From: Burkholderiaceae bacterium
GTDB taxonomy: Bacteria; Pseudomonadota; Gammaproteobacteria; Burkholderiales; Burkholderiaceae_E
Length of the DNA stretch: 26,628 nt
Assembly: GCA_016710525.1 (NCBI GenBank)
Contig: JADJVQ010000092.1
Span: 1-26,628, forward strand
Direction: 5' to 3'
The position numbers and the translations under genes are program-made. The notes beneath the pieces are model-generated. The model had not been told where the DNA came from, searched no databases, and saw nothing but the letters and a program-made list of their open reading frames with translations. This document shows, one piece after another, positions 8,177 through 15,412 of this stretch; the stretch's first letter is position 1, and the number at the start of each line of letters is the position of its first letter.

Positions 8177-9368
8177 ACGCTGCCGACAAGACCATGGCCC
8201 GGTCGGCCGAACCCGCCGGCGCACCGCCCCGCGCCGCGGCGCAGCTGCTCTCGGGCAATCACGCCTGCGCGCTGGGCGCCACCACCGGCTTCCCCTGCCG
8301 GTTTCTCAGCCGCTACCCGATCACACCGTCCGAAGTGGCCGAGCGCCTGTCGCGGCTGCTGCCGCCGCGCGACGGGGTGTTCATCCAGATGGAGGACGAG
8401 ATCGCGTCGATGGCCGCGGTGATCGGCGCCTCGATGGGCGGGCTCAAGGCGATGACAGCCACCAGCGGCCCGGGTTACTCGCTCAAGCAGGAGAACCTGG
8501 GCTACGCCGCGGGCGCCGAAATCCCCTGCGTGATCGTCGACGTCATGCGCGGCGGGCCGTCCACCGGCATGCCGACCCGGCCAGCACAGGCCGACATCAT
8601 GCAGACGCCTGGGGCGCCACGGCGACTGCCCGATCATCGTGCTCGCGCCAGCCTCGGTGCGCGAAGTGTTCGACGAGACCAGTCCGCGCCTTCGCGCTCG
8701 CCGAGCGGCTGCGCAATCCTGTCGTGGTGCTCTACGACCAGGCGATCGCCCAGCTCACCGAGACCGTGGCCCTGCCCGACGAGGACTCGATCGGCGGCGT
8801 CGAGCGCCGCTGGGCCAGCGGCCCCCGGCAGGCCTACCAGCCCTATGCGGCGGGACCCGACGGCGTGCCGGCGATGCCGCGCCCCGGCGATGGCTTCCGC
8901 ACGCACACCACCGGACTGATCCACGCCGAGGACGGATTCCCGACGCAAAAGCCCGATGTCGTCGCGCGCAACCAGGCGCGCCTGCTGGGCAAGCTGGCGA
9001 TCAACCGGGCGCTGCTCGAATCGGTCGAGCGTGTGGCCTGCGAAGACGCGCAGGTGCTGATCGTGGCGATCGGCATCAGTGCGCGCGCTGCCATGCGCGC
9101 GGTGACGCTGGCCCGCGAACGGGGTGTGAAGGCCGGCCTGTTCCGGCCGATCACGCTGTGGCCATTCCCGGAGCAGGCGCTGCGCGAGGCCGCGGCGACG
9201 GCTGGCGCGGTACTGGTGCCCGAGATGAACGCCGGGCAGCTTCGCCTGGAAGTCGAGCGGGTGCTGCGCGGCCTGCCGGTGACCGGTCTGAATCGATGCG
9301 ATGGCGAGCCGATCACGCCCCAGGCGATTGCCGACGCCGCCTGCCAACTTGCCGGGAGTGCCCGATGA
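8173..9368 (+). CDS. 2-oxoacid:acceptor (ferredoxin) oxidoreductase, alpha subunit (two frameshifts)
   Basis: The alpha subunit of KOR/VOR-type enzymes carries the pyrimidine-binding and transketolase C-terminal-like domains. From ATG 8173, in ATGA overlap with the previous gene: LLSGNHACALGATTGFPCRF, SRYPITPSEVAERL (about 8311-8352), QMEDEIASMAAVIGASMGGL, AMTATSGPGYSLKQENLGYA (8452-8511) and DVMRGGPSTGMPTRPAQADI. Frames change near 8608 (where HGDCPIIVLAPASV is expected) and 8688 (ETVRAFALAERLRNPVVVLY). The C-terminal half is clean: GFRTHTTGLIHAEDG, EDAQVLIVAIGISARAAMRA, KAGLFRPITLWPFPEQALRE, VLVPEMNAGQLRLEVERVL, ending LAGSAR with TGA 9366-9368. About 398 residues. Wording such as MEDEIASMAAVIGASMGG is shared by 2-oxoglutarate, 2-ketoisovalerate and related enzymes, so the acid oxidised cannot be told from sequence alone. 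Confidence 0.9.
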
Positions 9369-10216
9369 TGCTCGATACCGCCGCGGCCTTCGATGTGCGC
9401 AACTACCTGCGCCAGGAAATGATGCCGCACTTCCTGTGTCCGGGCTGCGGCCACGGCATCGCGCTGCGCGCGCTGCTGTGGGCGCTGGACGAACTGCAGG
9501 TCGACAAGGACAAGCTGGCCGTGGTCTCCGGCATCGGTTGCGCCGGACGGCTGTCGGCCTACATCGACGCCAACACCTTCCATGTCACCCATGGCCGGCC
9601 CCTGGCCTATGCCACCGGCCTGGCGCTGGCGCGCCCGGACCTGACCGTGGTCGTGATCGCCGGCGACGGCGATAGCCTCGCGATCGGCGGCAACCATCTG
9701 ATCCACGCCTGCCGGCGCAACCTGAAGATCACCTGCCTGATGCTCAACAACGAGATCTACGGCATGACCGGCGGGCAGGTCTCGCCCACCACCTCGCCCG
9801 AGATGCTCACCAGCACCACGCCGCTGGGCAATGCCGAGCCGTCGTTCGACGCCTGCGCGCTGGCCGCCGCTGCCGGGGCCGGGTTCGTCGGCCGCGAAGT
9901 CACGCACCACGTGCCCAAGCTCAAGGAACTGATCCGCCAGGGCCTCGAACACCCGGGCTTCGCGTTCGTCGAGGTGATGACCGACTGCACCGAAATCTTC
10001 GGCCGCAAGAACGATCTCGGGTCCTCGCCGGAGATGATCCTGCGTCAGAAGAGCGAGATCAGGCCCAGCGCCTATCGCGACACGGTCGACACGCCGTTCC
10101 GCTCGACCGACCTGCGCACCGGCGTGCTGTCGGTCAATGACCGCCCCGAATACGGCAGCGCCTACCGGGCCGCCGCTTCGGCCACCCGCACCGGCGCCGG
10201 CCGCGCCCGGCCATGA
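9365..10216 (+). CDS. 2-oxoacid:acceptor (ferredoxin) oxidoreductase, beta subunit
   Basis: An intact 283-residue TPP-binding subunit. The ATG at 9365 overlaps the alpha stop; a second ATG follows immediately. FLCPGCGHGIALRA (C25, C28), SGIGCAGR (C59) and MTDCTEIFGRKN (C208) supply the four cysteines known to bind the 4Fe-4S cluster in this family. The TPP/Mg motif is IAGDGDSLAIGGNHLIHACR (98-117) with LNNEIYGMTGGQVSPTTSP (127-145). Electrons from the TPP adduct pass through this cluster to the ferredoxin domain encoded upstream. The C-terminal ~30 residues after RSTDLRTGVLSV are low-complexity. The stop TGA at 10214-10216 overlaps the gamma start, giving tight translational coupling. Confidence 0.94.
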   Translation: MMLDTAAAFDVRNYLRQEMMPHFLCPGCGHGIALRALLWALDELQVDKDKLAVVSGIGCAGRLSAYIDANTFHVTHGRPLAYATGLALARPDLTVVVIAGDGDSLAIGGNHLIHACRRNLKITCLMLNNEIYGMTGGQVSPTTSPEMLTSTTPLGNAEPSFDACALAAAAGAGFVGREVTHHVPKLKELIRQGLEHPGFAFVEVMTDCTEIFGRKNDLGSSPEMILRQKSEIRPSAYRDTVDTPFRSTDLRTGVLSVNDRPEYGSAYRAAASATRTGAGRARP

Positions 10217-10831
10217 GCACCATGAACCGTCTCGAGATCCGGCTGGCCGGCACCGGCGGCCAGGGCCTGATCCTGGCCGCCCGGATGCTGGCCGACGCGC
10301 TGGTCGCCCAGGGCAGGCAGGTGGCGCAGTCGCGCAGACCCACGAGCCGACCTCGCGCGGCGGCTACCGCAACGCCGATCTGGTTGCCGCGCCTGGCGCT
10401 GTCGACTATCCGCTGGCGACCTCGCTCGACGCGCTGGTGCTGCTCGATCGGCTGGCGGTGGTGCCCTCGTGGCCCTGCTGCGACCGGGCGCACTGGTGCT
10501 GGCCGATACCCGTCTCTGCCCCGACCTGCCCGAGGGCGACTGCCAGGCCCTGCACCTGCCGATGACCCGGACCGCGATCGACCTGGGCAGCGAGCGGGTG
10601 GCCAACATCGTGGCGCTGGGTGCACTTTCCGCCCTGGCCTGCCTGTGCGAGCGTGCCGCACTCGAACGCGCGGTACGGGCGGAGACGCCGCGCAACTTCG
10701 TCGAACTCAATCAGGATGCCCTCGCCGCCGGCTTCCGGCTGGCGCTGACTCACGACGGAGCGGACTTCAGTTCCCGCCGCCTCGGGCCAGCAGTGCCTGC
10801 AGCTCGCACGACAGACCGGCATTCGGCTTGA
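10213..10831 (+). CDS. 2-oxoacid:acceptor (ferredoxin) oxidoreductase, gamma subunit (frameshifted)
   Basis: The small CoA-side gamma subunit of the second oxidoreductase. The ATG at 10213 is in ATGA overlap with beta; an alternative ATG lies at 10222. LEIRLAGTGGQGLILAARML (about 10231-10290) is the diagnostic GGQG block. After an indel near 10335 comes QTHEPTSRGGYRNADLVAAP (the S-R-G-G-x motif), then LATSLDALVLLDRLAV, an indel near 10460, ALLRPGALVLADTRLCPDLP and GSERVANIVALGALSALACL, ending PRNFVELNQDALAAGFRLAL. The expected family end is near 10750, but no stop occurs until TGA 10829-10831, so the 3' end overlaps the converging racemase-family gene by 65 bases. With IorA, IorB-ferredoxin, alpha and beta it forms one operon. 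Confidence 0.85.
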
Positions 10832-11519
10832 CCGGCGGCGCACCGAAGCTGCCGGCGCGCGCCTTGGCGGGCGCCATGCGCACCAGGCCCTCGGCCTGAC
10901 GGACCGCGCTCGAGACACCATCGACCACCGGCACCCGAAGCCGGTCCTTGAGCTGGCGGGCCAGACCGGCCAGCGGCGCGCCCGCCAGCACGATCACATC
11001 GGCCCCGTCCTGATCCACGCAGGCATCGGCCAGGGCGACCAGCCGCTCGCCCTGGTCGGTCTGCACCGATCCGATGTCGGCCAGCGGCGATGTCAGACTG
11101 CGGATGCTGGCCAGCCGGGAGCCGAGCCCGAGGTGATCGACGGTCTCCCGGTACCAGGCCGTGATGCGGTGCGAGATCGCGACGATCGAAAACCGTCCGC
11201 CGAGCAGGCAGGCACTGAGCAGCGCCGCCTCCGACAGTCCGGTGACCGGGCACGGCAGGACTTCTCGCAGGCCGGCCAGCCCCGGGTCGCCGAACGCCGC
11301 GACGATCACCGCGTCGTGACGCGCGTGGTGCTCGGCGGCCAGCTGCAGCGTGGCGTAGGCGCCGATCACCGCTTCCATCCGGGTTTCGATGTAGGCCACG
11401 CCGAACGGGGCGGTGAGCACCTCGATGCTCGTGCCGGGCGAGGCGCTGAGCACCGCTTCGGCCCGGATCAGCGCCGAGACGCTCTCGGAGATGTTCGGAT
11501 TGATCAGCAGCAGGTTCAT
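10767..11519 (-). CDS. Hydantoin racemase-family (Asp/Glu racemase superfamily) protein lacking the usual catalytic cysteines
   Basis: 250 residues. The start ATG at 11519 has GAGGAGGG upstream. MNLLLINPNISES is the classic hydantoin/allantoin racemase opening, and VIVAAFGDPGLAGLREVLPC (71-90) followed by GLSEAALLSACLLGGRFSIV aligns with the family core. Members racemise 5-substituted hydantoins or allantoin with two cysteines, one in the (A/S)CFGDPG motif and one in a GCAGM-like motif. Here the first position is Ala75 (AAFGDPG) and the second reads LAGAPLAG (178-185), so neither is Cys. C90, C104 and C167 lie elsewhere. Last gene of the four-gene leftward operon, 10 bases after the amidase stop. 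It may be a non-racemising member (a lyase or hydrolase) or use another mechanism. Confidence 0.85.
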   Translation of the reverse strand: MNLLLINPNISESVSALIRAEAVLSASPGTSIEVLTAPFGVAYIETRMEAVIGAYATLQLAAEHHARHDAVIVAAFGDPGLAGLREVLPCPVTGLSEAALLSACLLGGRFSIVAISHRITAWYRETVDHLGLGSRLASIRSLTSPLADIGSVQTDQGERLVALADACVDQDGADVIVLAGAPLAGLARQLKDRLRVPVVDGVSSAVRQAEGLVRMAPAKARAGSFGAPPVKPNAGLSCELQALLARGGGN

Positions 11520-11529
11520 CAGTCCCTCC

Positions 11530-12945
11530 TCAAGCCCACAGTGGCGGATGCGCCGGCGGGCCGAGCAGACGCTCGACATGCGCGGCCATCTGCAGCACCA
11601 GGCCATCCTGATAACGGCGCCCGACGATCTGCAGCCCCACCGGAAGCCCGTCGACCAGACCAGCCGGTACCGAGCACGCGGGCGCCTGGCAATAGTTGAA
11701 CAGCGGCGTGTAGCCGGCATGTCCGCGCGGACCGGCCGGGTGTCCTCCGATGATGGCCGGACCCAGCTGATCCAGGGGCCAGGACACCACCGGCGTGGTC
11801 GGGCACAAGAGCAGGTCGTAGCGCTCGAAGAAGCGCGCGTAGGCCGCATGGATGTGTTCGCGCAGCAGCAGCACCTGCGCGATCTCGACGCCGGAAACTG
11901 CCCGCCCGCCGCGGATCTGCGCCTGCAGATCGGGGTCGATCATGGCCGCATCGCGATCCAGCGCGTCGCCGTGCAGCGCGGCCAGGCCCGCCTGCTGCAG
12001 CTTGAGCAGCGGGTACTCGTGCACCCCTTCCGGCCAGTCGGGCGCGCCGGTTTCGATCGAATATCCGTCCGCCGCGAGCACGCGCACCGTGCTCTCGATC
12101 GCCTCGCGCACCGGCGCGTCGATGGCAAAGCCGCAGCCCAGGTCGTGGCTGTACGCGATCCGCAGGCCGCGTGCAGGCGGATGGTCCAGCAGCGGCAGCG
12201 CGTCCGCGAGCGCCACCGGCTGCGCGCCCCAGTCGCTCGCGCTGTAACCGCGCAGCCGATCGAACATCAGGGCCGCATCGCGCACATCGCGTGCGATCTG
12301 GCCGATCACCGACAAGCCGAAATTGGGCTCGTCGAAACCGGGTCCGCACGGAATCAGCCCGAAGGTCGGCTTCATGCCGACCAGTCCGCAGTGCGCCGCG
12401 GGGCGGCGGGTGGATCCGCCCGCGTCAGTGGCCAGCGCGAGCGCGCCGATGCCCACCGCCGTGGCGCTGACCGCGCCCCCTGACGAACCGCCGGGCGTGA
12501 GCGCCGTATTCCAGGGCGAGCGGGTGCTGCCATGCGGCAGGTTGTTCGAGACACCCTTGCAGGCGAACTCCGAGCAGTTCGTGATGCCGACGATCACCGC
12601 GCCGGATTCGCGCATCCGCGCCACCGCCCAGGCGTCCTCGGGCGCTACGAAATGCTCGAACAGCCGCGATCCCTGGGTCACGCGGCGATCCTTCACCCAG
12701 AGATTGTCCTTGACGGTGATCGGCACACCAGCCAGCGGCAGGGTTTCGCCGGCGGCCAGGCGCCGGTCGACGTCGGCCGCCTGGGCCATCGTCCATCCGT
12801 CGTCGTGGGTGATCACCGCATTCAGCGCCGGGTTGACCCGGTGCAGACGGGCCAGCGAATCGCGGGCGACCTCGCCCGCGCTCAGCGAGCCGCCCGCCAC
12901 CGCCCGCGCGACGTCGAAGGCCGACCAGCGCCAGAGTTCCGTCAT
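11530..12945 (-). CDS. Amidase, amidase-signature family
   Basis: 471 residues, intact, cytoplasmic; hydrolyses an amide to acid and ammonia. The Ser-cisSer-Lys triad is clear: K79 (GVPITVKDN), cis-Ser154 (TPGGSSGGAVSA) and nucleophile S178 (ATDAGGSTRRPA). The spacings 75 and 24 equal those of characterised members such as FAAH. The C-terminal half carries FERYDLLLCPTTPVVSWPLD and PACSVPAGLVDGLPVGLQIV, the usual closing motifs. The start ATG at 12945 has AAGGTGG upstream and lies 1 base after the hydantoinase stop, so translation is coupled. After ring opening by the hydantoinase, a role in cleaving the resulting carbamoyl or amide group is the natural inference, in place of the usual M20 or nitrilase-type carbamoylase. 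Substrates of this family cannot be predicted from sequence. Confidence 0.93.
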   Translation of the reverse strand: MTELWRWSAFDVARAVAGGSLSAGEVARDSLARLHRVNPALNAVITHDDGWTMAQAADVDRRLAAGETLPLAGVPITVKDNLWVKDRRVTQGSRLFEHFVAPEDAWAVARMRESGAVIVGITNCSEFACKGVSNNLPHGSTRSPWNTALTPGGSSGGAVSATAVGIGALALATDAGGSTRRPAAHCGLVGMKPTFGLIPCGPGFDEPNFGLSVIGQIARDVRDAALMFDRLRGYSASDWGAQPVALADALPLLDHPPARGLRIAYSHDLGCGFAIDAPVREAIESTVRVLAADGYSIETGAPDWPEGVHEYPLLKLQQAGLAALHGDALDRDAAMIDPDLQAQIRGGRAVSGVEIAQVLLLREHIHAAYARFFERYDLLLCPTTPVVSWPLDQLGPAIIGGHPAGPRGHAGYTPLFNYCQAPACSVPAGLVDGLPVGLQIVGRRYQDGLVLQMAAHVERLLGPPAHPPLWA

Positions 12946-12946
12946 C

Positions 12947-14398
12947 TCAGTCCACCTTCCAGAGCGGCGATCGGTGGCCGCGGCCGCGGGTTGTGGCGGG
13001 CGCCGGCCGCGCCGCCTTCAGGAACCGACCGCGGCCCGCCTGCCCGAGGTAAACACCGTCCTGCCAGACCACTTCGCCGCGCGACAGCGTGAGCGCGGGC
13101 CACGCCTTCAAGGCCAGGCCTTCGTAGGGCGTGTAATCGACGGCGTGATGCAGGTCGACATTGCGCACCGTGCGGTTCAGGCCCTGCTCCCAGATCACGA
13201 TGTCGGCGTCGGAGCCGATCGCGATCGTGCCCTTGCCCGGGAACAGGCCATACAGGCGGGCCGGATTGGTCGAGGTGAGCGCGACGAAGCGGTGGATGTC
13301 GATCCGCCCGTCGATCACCCCATGGGTCATCAGGAGCGGCAGGCGGGTTTCGAGCCCGGGTATGCCGTTGGGGATCTTCGGGAATGGCGCATCCTCGCCG
13401 GCATTGCGCTTGCCGTTCGGTCCGTCGAAGGTGAACGGCGCATGGTCGGAGGACACGATCTGGAAGGTGCCGTTTTCCAGGCTGCGCCAGATCACGTCCT
13501 GGTTGGCCTTGTCGCGCGGCGGCGGGCTGCAGACGCATTTCGCACCCTCGAAGCCTTCGCCTTCGAGATTCTCGGCGCTCAGCAGCAGGTACTGCGGGCA
13601 GGTCTCGGCGTAGATCTTCAGTCCCATGCCCTGCCCGGCACGGATCTGCTCGACCGCTTCGCGTCCGGACACGTGCACGATCAGCACCGGCACGTCGACG
13701 AGTTCGGCCAGCGCGATCGCGCGATGCGTGGCCTCGCGCTCGACCAGCATCGGTCGCGAGGCGGCGTGAAACCGGGGCGCGGTGAGCCCCGCCTCGACGA
13801 GCTGATCGGTCAGCCAGGCGATGCAGTCGGCGTTCTCGGCATGGATCATCGTCAGCGCACCCTCGCGCCGTGCCACCGCCAGCAGATCGAGCACCTGCCG
13901 GTCGTTGAGCTTCATGTCGTCGTAGGTCATGTACAGCTTGAATGAGCTGTAACCCTCGTTCACCAGTGCCGGCAGCTCGTGCCGCAACACCTGCTCGGAG
14001 GGGTCGCTGACGATCAGGTGGAACGCATAGTCGATCGCCGCCTTGCCGTCGGCACGACGATGGTAGTCCTCGACCGCGGCGCGCAGCGACTGTCCCTTGA
14101 ACTGACAGGCGAACGGGATGATGGTGGTCGTGCCGCCACAAGCCGCCGACCGGGTCCCGGTGACAAAATCGTCGGCCATTCTCGAGCCGTCCGATGTGGG
14201 CTGGTCGAGATGGCAGTGCGCATCGACCCCGCCCGGCGTGACGAGGCGGCCCGCCGCGTCGATCTCTCGCAGGCCCGCCGGCAGGACCGCACCGATCGCC
14301 GCGATGCGCCCATCGCGTATGCCGAGGTCGGCGCGGTAACGGTCGGTGGCGGTGGCGACATCGGCGTTGCGCACCACCAGATCGAAAGTCTCGCTCAT
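12947..14398 (-). CDS. hydA: D-hydantoinase / dihydropyrimidinase
   Basis: 483-residue cyclic amidohydrolase that opens hydantoin, dihydropyrimidine or related cyclic ureide rings. All binuclear-zinc ligands are visible: H61 and H63 (GGVDAHCHLDQP), carbamylated K154 (SSFKLYMTYDD), H186 (MIHAEN), H242 (VHVSG) and D318 (SSDHAPF), at essentially the spacing of known D-hydantoinases. ACGGTTTIIPFACQ and CPQYLLL are further signatures of the dihydropyrimidinase branch, as distinct from allantoinase. The start is ATG 14398, with GGAG upstream, overlapping the stop of the preceding gene by ATGA. An in-frame extension to 14560 is rejected because it overlaps that gene and lacks homology. The C-terminal ~20 residues are basic and low-complexity. 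Its actual ring substrate is open. Confidence 0.94.
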   Translation of the reverse strand: MSETFDLVVRNADVATATDRYRADLGIRDGRIAAIGAVLPAGLREIDAAGRLVTPGGVDAHCHLDQPTSDGSRMADDFVTGTRSAACGGTTTIIPFACQFKGQSLRAAVEDYHRRADGKAAIDYAFHLIVSDPSEQVLRHELPALVNEGYSSFKLYMTYDDMKLNDRQVLDLLAVARREGALTMIHAENADCIAWLTDQLVEAGLTAPRFHAASRPMLVEREATHRAIALAELVDVPVLIVHVSGREAVEQIRAGQGMGLKIYAETCPQYLLLSAENLEGEGFEGAKCVCSPPPRDKANQDVIWRSLENGTFQIVSSDHAPFTFDGPNGKRNAGEDAPFPKIPNGIPGLETRLPLLMTHGVIDGRIDIHRFVALTSTNPARLYGLFPGKGTIAIGSDADIVIWEQGLNRTVRNVDLHHAVDYTPYEGLALKAWPALTLSRGEVVWQDGVYLGQAGRGRFLKAARPAPATTRGRGHRSPLWKVD

Positions 14399-15120
14399 GT
14401 CAGCTCCGTGAACAGACGGCCCCAGGAGCGGATCTGCCGGGTGTCGGCGCCGGCCAGGCGCAACGCCTTCCAGACGACCGTGGCCACGCTGTCGTAGATC
14501 GGGATTCCTGTTTCGGCCTCCAGCGCGGGCACCAGCGGCGCCGCGCGAAGGTTGGTGCACAACACCACGATTGCCTGCGGCCGCGCCGCCGCCACCTCGC
14601 GGATCATGGCTTGGAGCTGCGCCGCCGACACGTCCGAGAACGAGAAGTTGTCGCTCAGCCCCAGATGCCGCTCGGCCACGCAGGTGAAGCCCGCCTGCGC
14701 ATAGTTGGCGATGATCCTCTGCTGAACATCATCCAGGTAGGGCGTGACCAGACCGAAGCTCGCCGCGCCGGTGGTGCGCAGGATTTCGTTGAGCGCCAGT
14801 ACCGACGTGCAGGCCAGGGCGCCGGTGCTCTGCTCGATCTCCCGGCACAGTGCCTCGTCCGATTCGAAGCCCAGCCAGCTCGACGAGGTGCCGCTCCAGC
14901 CGATCACCTGGCAGCGCGCGTGCGACAGCAGTTGCGCGGCCGCCAGGATGCCGGCGGTGTCGAACTGGGCCAGAGCATCGGTGCTCAGCGCGATCCGGGT
15001 GACCGCGAAGCGCCCGAAATGCGCGCTCGCCTGCGGCAGCTCGCGCAGCATGTCCTGGGTCACCGGTTCGAGCACCGTGTTCGAAGAGGGCGTCAGCATG
15101 CCCAGCAGGATCCTGTCCAT
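14395..15120 (-). CDS. Arylmalonate decarboxylase / maleate isomerase-like protein (Asp/Glu racemase superfamily)
   Basis: 241 residues. ATG 15120 with AAGGAG 8 bases upstream is preferred over the in-frame extension to 15186, whose first 21 residues are Arg-rich and non-homologous. The N-terminal LLGMLTPSSNTVLEPV (N14) and the closing DSVATVVWKALRLAG match the maleate isomerase/AMDase branch. These enzymes use two cysteines for isomerisation; arylmalonate decarboxylase keeps only the second. Here the first motif reads GWSGTSSSWLGF with Gly77 in the Cys position, like the Gly in the GTS motif of AMDase, and the second reads VVLCTNLRA with C188. This favours a decarboxylase-like or one-cysteine reaction over racemisation. 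First gene of the leftward operon, with a sigma-54-like element about 60 bases upstream. Confidence 0.88.
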   Translation of the reverse strand: MDRILLGMLTPSSNTVLEPVTQDMLRELPQASAHFGRFAVTRIALSTDALAQFDTAGILAAAQLLSHARCQVIGWSGTSSSWLGFESDEALCREIEQSTGALACTSVLALNEILRTTGAASFGLVTPYLDDVQQRIIANYAQAGFTCVAERHLGLSDNFSFSDVSAAQLQAMIREVAAARPQAIVVLCTNLRAAPLVPALEAETGIPIYDSVATVVWKALRLAGADTRQIRSWGRLFTELT

Positions 15121-15181
15121 CGAAAAACTCCTTGGTCGCCGGCCGTCTCGCGCCCGCGCGCATCGACCGCGCCCTGTCACT

Positions 15182-15197
15182 GGCAATGATCATGCCT
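15182..15197 (-). promoter_or_regulatory. Sigma-54-like -24/-12 promoter for the leftward hydantoinase operon
   Basis: On the minus strand the sequence reads AGGCATG-ATCA-TTGCC, with GG and GC doublets 12 bases apart as in TGGCACG-N4-TTGCA. There are mismatches at the leading T, one C-to-T, and the last base. The predicted start near 15171 gives a 51-base leader before ATG 15120. Confidence 0.5.
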
Positions 15198-15297
15198 GGG
15201 CTGGCGCATTCGCGGACCGCCCCGAAGCACGCCTCGACACGGTGCGAGCCCCGCCGGCGGCGCGCCGAACCGGGGCATCCATGATCGCCGATGGTGC

Positions 15298-15327
15298 ATC
15301 TTGAGCACAAGATCTGATGAATCTTGT
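15298..15327. promoter_or_regulatory. Triple half-site operator (ATCTTG/CAAGAT) in the divergent region
   Basis: ATCTTG at 15298-15303, CAAGAT at 15308-15313 and ATCTTG at 15321-15326 form two overlapping inverted repeats. The first has a 4-base spacer; the second is ACAAGAT-N7-ATCTTGT, a perfect 7-bp arm pair at 15307-15327. A related AACTTGT follows at 15341-15347. The surrounding 15298-15360 patch is much more A+T-rich than its neighbours. It is a likely binding site for the adjacent GntR protein. Confidence 0.6.
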
Positions 15328-15380
15328 ATCCAAAATCAGGAACTTGTTGTTTACTAACGAGGATCGCCATACCGGATGCA

Positions 15381-15396
15381 TGGCACGCGAATTGCA
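15381..15396 (+). promoter_or_regulatory. Consensus sigma-54 -24/-12 element upstream of the GntR gene
   Basis: TGGCACG-CGAA-TTGCA matches the RpoN consensus TGGCACG-N4-TTGCA/T at every specified base. The predicted start is near 15407, only about 6 bases before the preferred ATG 15413, so either the message is nearly leaderless, the true start is further downstream, or the match is fortuitous. Confidence 0.5.
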
Positions 15397-15412
15397 TCGC
15401 TCTCCCATCAGC

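Noticed and set aside
12323..13945. 540-codon plus-strand open frame antisense to the amidase and hydantoinase
   Set aside because: No recognisable domain, and it lies wholly opposite well-supported genes.
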